64,000 bases of DNA from Euonymus europaeus (lineage: Eukaryota > Streptophyta > Magnoliopsida > Celastrales > Celastraceae): positions 14,216,001 through 14,280,000 of the forward strand of contig OY756962.1 in assembly GCA_963580455.1 (NCBI GenBank), given 5' to 3'. The translations under genes were made by a program, and so were the position numbers. Below the pieces are notes generated by a model, which searched no databases, was not told the origin of the DNA, and saw only the letters and a program-made list of their open reading frames with translations. Positions 49,736 to 60,105 of this stretch are shown in pieces. Numbering within the stretch: position 1 is the first letter of the stretch; every line of letters starts with the position of its first letter.

Positions 49736-50294
49736 AGAGTTGAGCAACTTCGGACCATCAAAGTTTCTCGGTGTACACTTTTTATTGTTCTTCTATGTCA
49801 AATTTTACGCGTATAAGCTTCCAAGATTATTTCGATTCCAAATCACCAACTTTCTATGAGAAATGGACAAAATCGTTAAAAGCTCCTCCATAGAGAGAGT
49901 TGAGCAACTTCGAACCGTCAAAGTTGCTCGGTGTGCACTTTTTGTTGTTCTTCTATGTGAAATTTTATGAGTATAAGCTTCCTAGATTATTTCGATGCCA
50001 AAAAATGAACTTTTTACGACAAAGGGACAAAATCGTTAAATGCTCCTCCACAGCGAGAGTCGAGAAACTTCGGACCAACAAAGTTGCTCGGGATACACTT
50101 TTTATTGTTCTTCTATGTCAAATTTTACGAGTATAAGCTTCCAAGATTATTTCGATGCCAAAACACCAACTTTTTATCACAAATGGACAAAACCGTTAAA
50201 AGCCCTTCCATAGAGAGAGTTGAGCAACTTCGGACTATCAAAGTTGCTCTGTGTACACTTTTTATTATTCTTCTATGTCAAATTTTACGAGTAT

Positions 50295-50454
50295 AAGCTT
50301 CCAAGATTATTTCGATGCCAAAACACCAACTTTTTATCACAAATGGACAAAACCGTTAAAAGCCCTTCCATAGAGAGAGTTGAGCAACTTCGGACTATCA
50401 AAGTTGCTCTGTGTACACTTTTTATTATTCTTCTATGTCAAATTTTACGAGTAT
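50295..50454 (+). repeat. Representative complete 160-bp monomer (HindIII to HindIII)
   Basis: This copy runs from one AAGCTT to the base before the next and is exactly 160 nt. Its parts in order are the HindIII site (1-6), the haplotype-defining segment (about 20-50; here type a, CCAACTTTTTATCAC), ACAAAACCGTTAAAAG (about 53-68), the CATAGAGAGAG purine stretch, the hairpin arms (88-96 and 107-115), the T-rich CACTTTTTATT tract, and GTCAAATTTTACGAGTAT at the end. The consensus unit has five CpG sites, around positions 19, 60, 97, 115 and 154. Since 160 is not a multiple of three, reading frames shift by one base per unit, and only trimers (480 bp) restore frame. Confidence 0.95.
50382..50409. 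repeat. Intramonomer inverted repeat (9-bp arms, 10-nt spacer), consensus form
   Basis: GAGCAACTT at 50,382-50,390 and its exact reverse complement AAGTTGCTC at 50,401-50,409 flank the 10-nt spacer CGGACTATCA. The same dyad, intact or with one or two changes, sits at the same place in essentially every monomer, so a potential cruciform or hairpin recurs every ~160 bp over the window. Common right-arm variants are AAGTTTCTC, AAGTTCCTC, AAGTCGCTC and AAGTTGTTC; common left-arm variants are GAGAAACTT and GAGCAATTT. Known: short dyads are enriched in centromere satellites of several eukaryotes. A role for this one is inferred only. Confidence 0.9.
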
Positions 50455-51169
50455 AAGCTTCCAAGATTATTTCGATGCCAAAACACCAACTTTTTATCAC
50501 AAATGGTCAAAACCGTTAAAAGCCCTTCCATAGAGAGTTGAGCAACCTCGGACCAACAAAGTTGCTCGGGATACACTTTTTATTGTTCTTCTTTGTCAAA
50601 TTTTACGAGTATAAGCTTCCTAGATTATTTCGATGCTAAAACACCATCTTTCTTTGACAAATGGACAAAACCGTTAAAAGCCCCTCCATAGAGAGAGTTG
50701 AGCAACTTCGGACCATCAAAGTTTCTCGGTGTACACTTTTTATTGTTCTTCTATGTGAAATTTTATGAGTATAAGCTTCCAAGATTATTTCGATGCCAAA
50801 AAATAAACTTTTTACGACAAATCGACAAAACCGTTAAAAGCTCCTCCACAGAGAGAGTTGAGCAACTTCGGACCAACAAAGTTGCTCGGTGTACACTTTT
50901 TATTGTTCTTCTATGTCAAATTTTACGAGTATAATCTTCAAAGATTATTTCGATTCCAAATCACCATCTTTCTATGAGAAATGGACAAAACCGTTAAAAG
51001 CTCCTCCATAGGGAGTGTGGAGCAACTTCGAACCATCAAAGTTGTTCGATGTACACTTTTTATTGTTCTTCTATGTTAAATTTTCTGAGTATAAGCTTCT
51101 TAGATTATTTCGATGCCAAAAAACGAACTTTTTACTAGAAATGGACAAAGCCGTTAAAAGCCCCTCCAT

Positions 51170-54100
51170 AGAGAGAGTTGAGCAACTTCGGACCATCAAT
51201 GTTGCTCGGTGTACACTTTTTATTGTTCTTCTATGTCAAATTTTACGAGTATAAGCTTCCAAGATTATTTCCATTCCAAAACATCAACTTTTTATCACAA
51301 ATGGACAAAACCGTTAAAAGCTCCTACATAGAGAGAGTTGAGCAACTTCAGACCAACAAAGTTCCTCGGGATACACTTTTTATTCTTCTTCTTTGTCAAA
51401 TTTTACGAGTAGAAGCTTCCTAGATTATTTCTATGCTAAAACACCATCTTTCTATGACAAATGGACAAAACCGTTTAAAGCCTCTCCATAGAGAGAGTTG
51501 AGCAACTTCGGACCATCAAAGTTGCTCGGTGTACACTTTTTATTGTTATTCTATGTCAAATTTTATGAGTATAAGCTTCCAATATTATTTCGAATCCAAA
51601 TCACCAACTTTCTATGACAAATGGACAAAACCGTTAAAAGCTCCTCCATAGAGAGAGTGGAGCAACTTCGAACCATCAAAGTTGCTCGATGTACACTTTT
51701 TATTTTTCTTCTATGTCAAATTTTACGAGCATAAGCTTCCAAGATTATTTCGATGCCAAAACACCAACTTTTTATCACAAATGGACAAAACCGTTAAAAG
51801 CTCCTCCCTAGAGAGAGTTGAGCAATTTCGGACCAACAAAGTCGCTCGGGATACACTTTTTATTGTTCTTCTTTGTCAAATTTTACGAGTATAAGCTTCC
51901 TAGATTATTTCGATGCTAAAACACCATCTTTCTATGACAAATGGACAAAACCGTTAAAAGCCCCTCCATAGAGAGAGTTGAGCAACTTCGGACCATCAAA
52001 GTTTCTCGGTGTACACTTTTTATTGTTCTTCTATGTCAAATTTTACGCGTATAAGCTTCCAAGATTATTTCGATTCCAAATCACCAACTTTCTATGAGAA
52101 ATGGACAAAATCGTTAAAAGCTCCTCCATAGAGAGAGTTGAGCAACTTCGAACCGTCAAAGTTGCTCGGTGTGCACTTTTTATTGTTCTTCTATGTGAAA
52201 TTTTATGAGTATAAGCTTCCTAGATTATTTCGATGCCAAAAAATGAACTTTTTACGACAAATGGACAAAACCGTTAAATGCTCCTCCACAGCGAGAGTCG
52301 AGAAACTTCGGACCAACAAAGTTGCTCGGGATACACTTTTTATTGTTCTTCTATGTCAAATTTTACGAGTATAAGCTTCCAAGATTATTTCGATGCCAAA
52401 ACACCAACTTTTTATCACAAATGGACAAAACCGTTAAAAGCCCTTCCATAGAGAGAGTTGAGCAACTTCGGACTATCAAAGTTGCTCGGTGTACACTTTT
52501 TATTATTCTTCTATGTCAAATTTTACGAGTATAAGCTTCCAAGATTATTTCGATGCCAAAACACCAACTTTTTATCACAAATGGTCAAAACCGTTAAAAG
52601 CCCTTCCATAGAGAGTTGAGCAACCTCGGACCAACAAAGTTGCTCGGGATACACTTTTTATTGTTCTTCTTTGTCAAATTTTACGAGTATAAGCTTCCTA
52701 GATTATTTCGATGCTAAAACACCATCTTTCTTTGACAAATGGACAAAACCGTTAAAAGCCCCTCCATAGAGAGAGTTGAGCAACTTCGGACCATCAAAGT
52801 TTCTCGGTGTACACTTTTTATTGTTCTTCTATGTGAAATTTTATGAGTATAAGCTTCCAAGATTATTTCGATGCCAAAAAATAAACTTTTTACGACAAAT
52901 CGACAAAACCGTTAAAAGCTCCTCCACAGAGAGAGTTGAGCAACTTCGGACCAACAAAGTTGCTCGGTGTACACTTTTTATTGTTCTTCTATGTCAAATT
53001 TTACGAGTATAATCTTCAAAGATTATTTCGATTCCAAATCACCATCTTTCTATGAGAAATGGACAAAACCGTTAAAAGCTCCTCCATAGGGAGTGTGGAG
53101 CAACTTCGAACCATCAAAGTTGTTCGATGTACACTTTTTATTGTTCTTCTATGTTAAATTTTCTGAGTATAAGCTTCTTAGATTATTTCGATGCCAAAAA
53201 ACGAACTTTTTACTAGAAATGGACAAAGCCGTTAAAAGCACCTCCATAGAGAGAGTTGAGCAAATTCGGACCATCAAAGTTGCTCGGTGTACACTTTTTA
53301 TTATTCTTCTATGTCAAATTTTACGAGTATAAGCTTCCAAGATTATTTCGATTCAAAAACACCAACTTTTTATCACAAATGGACAAAACCGTTAAAAGCT
53401 CCTCCATATAGAGTGTTGAGCAATTTCGGACCAACAAAGTTGCTCGGGATACACTTTTTATTGTTCTTTTATGTCAAATTTTACGAGTATAAGCTTCCTA
53501 GATTATTTCGATGCAAAAACACCATCTTTATATGACAAATGGACAAAACCGTTAAAAGCTCCTCCATAGAGAGTGTTGAGCAACTTCGGACCATCAAACG
53601 TGCTCGGTGTACACTTTTTATTGTTATTCTATGTTAAATTTTATGAGTATAAGCTTCCTTGATTATTTCGATGCCAAAAAAGGAACTTTTTACGATAAAT
53701 GGACGAAACCGTTAAAAGCTCCTCGATAGAGAGAGTTGAGTAACTTAGGACCATCAAAGTTGCTCGGTGTTCACTTTTTATTGTTCTTCTATGTCAAATT
53801 TTATGAGTATAAGCTTCCAAGATTATTTCGATTCCAAATCATCAACTTTCTATGGGAAATGGACAGAACCGCTAAAAGCTCCTTCATTGAGAGAGTTGAG
53901 CAACTTCGAACCATCAAAGTTGCTCGATGTACACTTTTTATTGTTCTTCTACGTCAAATTTTACGAGTATAAGCTTCCAAGATTATTTCGATGCCAAAAC
54001 ACCAACTTTTTATCACAAATGGACAAAACCGTTAAAAGCCCCTCCATAGAGAGAGTTGAGCAACTTCGGACTAACAAAGTTGCTCGGGATATACTTTTTA

Positions 54101-54190
54101 TTGTTCCTCTATGTCAAATTTTACGAGTATAAGCTTCCTAGATTATTTAGATGCTAAAACACCATCTTTCCATGACAAATGAACAAAACC
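51170..54190 (+). repeat. ~3.0-kb segment L, copy 1 (period 5,919 bp)
   Basis: Nineteen monomers matching 57,090-60,105 at shift 5,918-5,920 (37 monomers minus 1). It contains K2. Markers in register are CATCAATGTTGC (51,195 and 57,114), GAGTGGAGC (51,655 and 57,575), GAGTCGAG, GAGCAACCTCGG, the GTGTGGAGC monomer, GGACGAAACCG, GAGTAACTTAGG (53,738 and 59,656) and CTATGGGAAATGGACAG (53,852 and 59,769). Confidence 0.83.
51890..53245 (+). repeat. 14-monomer HOR, unit K2 (one monomer shorter)
   Basis: Second copy of the K unit without the extra CCCTTCCATAG monomer of K1. K1 and K2 are separated by a short D-like stretch (about 51,170-51,890) with CCGTTTAAAGCC (51,472), CGAATCCAAATCACC and GAGCATAAGC. 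Differences between copies are few, for example CAAAATCG (50,030) against CAAAACCG (52,270). Confidence 0.84.
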
Positions 54191-54559
54191 GTTAAAAGCT
54201 CCTCCATAGTGAGAGTTGAGCAACTTCGGACCATCAAAGTTGCTCGGTGTACACTTTTTATCATTCTTCTATGTCAAATTTTACGAGTATAAGCTTCCAA
54301 GATTATTTCGATGCCAAAACACCAACTTTTTATCACAAATGGAAAAAACCGTTAAAAGCTCCTCCATAGAGAGAGTTGAGCAATTTCGGACCAACAAAGT
54401 TGCTCGGGATACACTTTTTATTGTTCTTTTATGTCAAAATTTACGAGTATAAGTTTCCTAGATTATTTCGATGCTAAAACACCATCTTTCTATGACAAAT
54501 TGACAAAACCGTTAAAAGCTCCTCCATAGAGAGAGTTGAGCAACTTCTGACCATCAAAG

Positions 54560-56080
54560 TTGCTCGGTGTATACTTTTTATTGTTCTTCTATGTCAAATT
54601 TTACGAGTTTAAGCTTCCAAGATTATTTCGATGCCAAAACACCAACATTTTATCACAAAAGGACAAAACCGTTAAAAGCTCCTACATAGAGAGAGTTGAG
54701 CAACTTCGGACCAACAAAGTTGCTCGGGATACACTTTTTATTGCTCTTCTTTGTCAAATTTTACGAGTATAAGCTTCCAAGTTAATTTCCATGCCAAAAC
54801 ACCAACTTTCTATCACAAATGGACAAAACCGTTAAAAACTCCTACATAGAGAGAGTTGAGCAACTTCGGACCACAAAGTTCCTCGGGATACACTTTTTAC
54901 TGTTCTTCTTTGTCAAATTTTACGAGTAGAAGCTTCCTAGATTATTTTTATGCTAAAACACCATCTTTCTATGACAAATGGACAAAATCGTTAAAAGCCT
55001 CTCCATAGAGAGAGTTGAGCAACTTCGGACCATCAAAGTTGCTTGGTGTACACTTTTTATTGTTATTCTATGTCAAATTTTATGAGTATAAGCTTCCAAT
55101 ATTATTTCGATTCCAAATCACCAACTTTCTATGAGAAATGGACAAAACCGTTAAAAGCTCCTCCATAGAGAGAGTTGAGCAACTTCGAACCATCAAAGTT
55201 GCTCGATGTACACTTTTTATTTTTCTTCTATGTCAAATTTTACGAGCATAAGCTTCGAAGATTATTTCGATGCCAAAACACCAACTTTTTATCACAAATG
55301 GACAAAACCGTTAAAAGCTCCTCCCTAGAGAGAGTTGAGCAACTTCGGACCAACAAAGTCGCTCGGGATACACTTGTTATTGTTCTTCTTTGTCAAATTT
55401 TACGAGTATAAGCTTCCAAGATTATTTCGATGCTAAAACACCATCTTTCTATGACAAATGGACAAAAACGTTAAAAGCTCCTCCATAGAGAGAGTTGAGC
55501 AGCAACTTCGGACCATCAAAGTTTCTCGGTGTACACTTTTTATTGTTCTTCTACGTCAAATATTACGCGTATAAGCTTCCAAGATTATTTCGATTCCAAA
55601 TCACCAACTTTCTATGAGAAATGGACAAAACCGTTAAAAGCTCCTCCATAGAGAGAGTTGAGCAACTTCGAACCGTCAATGTTGCTCGGTGTGCACTTTT
55701 TATTGTTCTTCTATGAGAAATTTTATGAGTATAAGCTTCCTAGATTATTTCGATGCCAAAAAATGAACTTTTTACGTCAAATGGACAAAATCGTTAAAAG
55801 CTCCTCCATAGAGAGAGTTGAGCAACTTCGGACCAACAAAGTTGCTCGGGATACACTTTTTATTGTTCTTCTATGTCAAATTTTACGAGTATAAGCTTCC
55901 AAGATTATTTCGATGCCCAAACACCAACTTTTTATCACAAATGATCAAAATCGTTAAAAACCCTTCCATAGAGAGTTGAGCAACTTCGGACCAACAAAGT
56001 TGCTCGGGATACACTTTTTATTGTTCTTCTTTGTCAAATTTTACGAGTATAAGCTTCCTAGATTATTTCGATGCTAAAAC
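54560..56080 (+). repeat. D-type module, copy in the right part of the window
   Basis: Matches 47,0-48.7 kb at a shift of about 7,356 nt, with the CAACATTTTATCACAAAAGG, TTTTTATGC, GAGCATAAGC, arm-insertion (55,500), TCTATGAGAAATTTTATG and GATCAAAATCG monomers. Two monomers of the D order (GTATAGGCTTCC and CATAGAGTGAG types) are missing and replaced by GTATAAGCTTCCAAGTTAAT (54,768). The CGGACCACAAAG monomer (54,869) has lost one nucleotide in the hairpin spacer. Confidence 0.78.
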
Positions 56081-56089
56081 ACCATCTTT

Positions 56090-57090
56090 CTATGACAAAT
56101 GGACAAAACCGTTAAAAGCCCCTCCATAGAGAGAGTTGAGCAACTTCGGACCATCAAAGGTTCTCGGTGTACACTTTTTATTGTTCTTCTATGTCAAATT
56201 TTACGCGTATAAGCTTCCAAGATTATTTCGATTCCAAATCACCAACTTTCTATGAGAAATGGACAAAACCGTTAAAAGCTCCTCCATAGAGAGAGTTGAG
56301 CAACTTCGAACCGTCAATGTTTCTCGGTGTGCAGTTTTTATTGTTCTTCTATGAAAAATTTTATGAGTATAAGCTTCCTAGAATATTTCGATGCCAAAAA
56401 ACGAACTTTTTACGACAAATGGACAAAACCGTTAAAAGCACCTCCATAGAGAGAGTTGAGCAACTTCGGACCATCAAAGTTGCTCGGTGTACACTTTTTA
56501 TTATACTTCTATGTCAAATTTTACGAGTATAAGCTTCCAAGATTATTTCGATGCCAAAACACCAACTTTTTATCACAAATGGACAAAACCGTTAAAAGCT
56601 CCTCCATAGAGAGAGTTGAGCAATTTCGGACCAACAAAGTTGCTCGGGATACAGTTTTTATTGTTCTTTTATGTCAAAATTTACGAGTATAAGCTTCCTA
56701 GACTATTTCGATGCTAAAACACCATCTTTCTATGACAAATTGACAAAACCGTTAAAAGCTCCTCCATAGAGAGAGTTGAGCAACTTCGAACCATCAAAGT
56801 TGCTTGGTGTACACTTTTTTATTGTTCTTCTATGTCAAATTTTACGAGTTTAACCTTCCAAGATTATTTCGATGCCAAAACTCCAACATTTTATCACAAA
56901 TGGACAAAACCGTTAAAAGCTTCTACATAGAGAGAGTTGAGCAAATTCGGACCAACAAAGTTGCTCGGGATACACTTTTTATTGCTCTTCTTTGTCAAAT
57001 TTTACGAGTATAGGCTTCCTAGATTTTTTCGATACTAAAACACCATCTTTCTATGACAAATGGACAAAACCGTTAAAAGCCCCTCCATAG
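56090..57090 (+). repeat. Six-monomer connecting stretch
   Basis: Ordinary monomers joining the D-type module to segment L copy 2. Private changes are CAAAGGTTCTCGG (56,156), GTGCAGTTTTTATTG (56,330), CTAGAATATTTCG (56,389), an extra T in CACTTTTTTATTG (56,813) and GAGTTTAACC (56,850, HindIII lost). The right four monomers resemble the module at 49,090-49,735. Confidence 0.7.
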
Positions 57091-60000
57091 AGAGATTTGA
57101 GCAACTTCGGACCATCAATGTTGCTCGGTGTACACTTTTTATTGTTCTTCTATGTCAAATTTTACGAGTATAAGCTTCCAAGATTATTTCCATTCCAAAA
57201 CACCAACTTTTTATCACAAATGGACAAAACCGTTAAAAGCTCCTACATAGAGAGAGATGAGCAACTTCGGACCAACAAAGTTCCTCGGGATACACTTTTT
57301 ACTGTTCTTCTTTGTCAAATTTTCACGAGTAGAAGCTTCCTAGATTATTTCTATGCTAAAACACCATCTTTCTATGACAAATGGACAAAACCATTAAAAG
57401 CCTCTCCATAGAGAGAGTTGAGCAACTTCGGACCATCAAAGTTGCTCGGTGCACACTTTTTATTATTATTCTATTTCAAATTTTATGAGTATAAGCTTCC
57501 AATATTATTTCGATTCCAAATCACCAACTTTCTATGAGAAATGGACAAAACCGTTAAAAGCTCCTCCATAGAGAGAGTGGAGCAACTTCGAACCATCAAA
57601 GTTGCTCGATGTACACTTTTTATTTTTCTTTTGTGTCTAATTTTACGAGCATAAGCTTCCAAGATTATTTCGATGCCAAAACACCAACTTTTTATCACAA
57701 ACGGACAAAACCGTTAAAAACTTCTCCCTAGAGAGAGTTGAGCAATTTCGGAACAACAAAGTCGCTCGGGATACACTTTTTATTGTTCTTCTTTGTCAAA
57801 TTTTACGAGTATAAGCTTCCTAGATTATTTCGATGCTAAAACACCATCTTTCTATGACAAATGGACAAAACCGTTAAAAGCCCCTCCATAGAGAGAGTTG
57901 AGCAACTTCGGACTATCAAAGTTTCTCGGTGTACACTTTTTATTGTTCTTCTATGTCAAATTTTACGCGTATAAGCTTCCAAGATTATTTCGATTCCAAA
58001 TCACCAACTTTCTATGAGAAATGGACAAAATCGTTAAAAGCTCCTCCATAGAGAGAGTTGACCAACTTCGAACCGTCAAAGTTGCTCGGTGTGCACTTTT
58101 TATTGTTCTTCTATGTGAAATTTTATGAGTATAAGCTTCCTAGATTATTTCGATGCCAAAAAATGAACTTTTTACGACAAATGGACAAAACCGTTAAATG
58201 CTTCTCCACAGAGAGAGTCGAGCAACTTCGGACCAACAAAGTTGCTCGGGATACACTTTTTATTGTTCTTCTATGTCAAATTTTACGAGTATAAGCTTTC
58301 AAGATTATTTCGATGCCAAAACTCCAACTTTTCTCACAAATGGACAAAACCGTTAAAAGCCCTTCTATAGAGAGAGTTGAGCAACTTCGGACTCTCAAAG
58401 TTGCTCGGTGTACACTTTTTATTATTCTTCTATGTCAAATTTTACGAGTATAAGCTTCCAAGATTATTTCGATGCCAAAACACCAACTTTTTATCACAAA
58501 TGGTCAAAACCGTTAAAAGCCCTTCCATAGAGAGTTGAGCAACCTCGGACCAACAAAGTTGCTCGGGATACACTTTTTATTGTTCTTCTTTGTCAAATTT
58601 TACGAGTATAAGCTTCCTAGATTATTTCGATGCTAAAACACCATTTTTCTTAGACAAATGGACAAAACCGTTAAAAGCCCCTCCATAGAGAGAGTTGAGC
58701 AACTTCGAACCATCAAAGTTTCTCGGTGTACACTTTTTATTGTTCTTCTATGTGAAATTTTATGAGTATAAGCTTCCAAGATTATTTCGATGCCAAAAAA
58801 TGAACTTTTTACGACAAATCGACAAAACCGTGAAAAGCTCCTCCACAGAGAGAGTTGAGCAACTTCGGACCAACAAAGTTGCTCGGTGTACACTTTTTAT
58901 TGTTCTTCTATGTCAAATTTTACGAGTATAATCTTCAAAGATTATTTCGATTCCAAATCACCATCTTTCTATGAGAAATGGACAAAACCGTTAAAAGCTC
59001 CTCCATAGGGAGTGTGGAGCAACTTCGAACCATCAAAGTTGTTCGATGTACACTTTTTATTGTTCTTCTATGTTAAATTTTATGAGTATAAGCTTCTTAG
59101 ATTATTTCGATGCCAAAATCGAACTTTTTACTAGAAATGGACAAAGCCGTTAAAAGCACCTCCATAGAGAGAGTTGAGCAACTTCGGACCATCAAAGTTG
59201 CTCGGTGTACACTTTTTATTATTCTTCTATGTCAAATTTTACGAGTATAAGCTTCCAAGATTATTTCGATGCCAAAACACCAACTTTTTATCACAAATGG
59301 ACAAAACCGTTAAAAGCTCCTCCATAGACAGAGTTGAGCAATTTCGGACCAACAAAGTTGCTCGAGATACACTTTTTATTGTTCTTTTATGTCAAATTTT
59401 ACGAGTATAAGCTACCTAGATTATTTCGATGCTAAAACACCATCTTTATATGACAAATGGACAAAACCGTTAAAAGGTCCTCCATAGAGAGAGTTGAGCA
59501 ACTTCGGACCATCAAAGTTGCTCGGTGTACACTTTTTATTGTTATTCTATGTTAAATTTTATGAGTATAAGCTTCCTTGATTATTTCGATGCCAAAAAAG
59601 GAACTTTTTACGATAAATGGACGAAACCGTTAAAAGCTCCTCGATAGAGAGAGTTGAGTAACTTAGGACCATCAAAGTTGCTCGGTGTTCACTTTTTATT
59701 GTTCTTCTATGTCAAATTTTACGAGTATAAGCTTCCAAGATTATTTCGATTCCAAATCACCAACTTTCTATGGGAAATGGACAGAACCGATAAAAGCTCC
59801 TTCATAGAGAGAGTTGAGCAACTTCGAACCATCAAAGTTGCTCGATGTACACTTTTTATTGTTCTTCTACGTCAAATTTTACGAGTATAAGCTTCCAAGA
59901 TTATTTCGATGCCAAAACACTAACTTTTTATCACAAATGGACAAAACCGTTAAAAGCCCCTCCATAGAGAGAGTTGAGCAACTTCGGACTAACAAAGTTT

Positions 60001-60105
60001 CTCGGGATATACTTTTTATTGTTCTTCTATGTCAAATTTTACGAGTATAAGCTTCTTAGATTATTTTGATGCTAAACACCATCTTTCCATGACAAATGAA
60101 CAAAA
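57090..60105 (+). repeat. ~3.0-kb segment L, copy 2 (period 5,919 bp)
   Basis: Second copy of 51,170-54,190 with clearly more private changes than the young HOR pairs: an extra C in TTTTCACGAGTAG (57,321), a deleted A-run base in GATGCCAAAATCG (59,110), ACTTTTCTCACAAATGG (58,330, 2 nt shorter), CATTTTTCTTAGAC (58,643), AAGCTACCTAG (59,410) and a lost A in GCTAAACACC (60,072). Taken together this pair looks older than E1/E2 or G1/G2. Confidence 0.82.

Larger units (their letters stand above)
50108..50506 (+). repeat. Perfect single-monomer tandem duplication
   Basis: 50,108-50,346 is identical to 50,268-50,506, a 239-nt run of exact period-160 identity ended on both sides by single differences (TATTGTTC against TATTATTC at the left, GGACAAAACC against GGTCAAAACC at the right). 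Both copies carry the rare GCTCTGTGTACAC, while the corresponding single monomer in K2 has GCTCGGTG. This is the most recent event visible at monomer scale. Confidence 0.92.
49650..51165 (+). repeat. 14-monomer HOR, unit K1 (period 2,238 bp)
   Basis: Repeats at 51,890-53,245, first shifted by 2,238 and then, after the duplicated monomer at about 50.2-50.5 kb, by 2,078. Markers are GTTAAATGCTCCTCCACAGC with GAGTCGAGAAACTTCGG (50,036 and 52,274), GAGCAACCTCGG (50,540 and 52,618), TCTTTGACAAATGG (50,651), AAATAAACTTTTTACG (50,809), GACAAATCGAC (50,816) and TTTTCTGAGTATAAGC. Confidence 0.84.

Noticed and set aside
12333..58893. A few minus-strand open frames of 63-86 codons.
   Set aside because: They are antisense readings of the same monomer where a point change happened to remove a stop; nothing else supports them.
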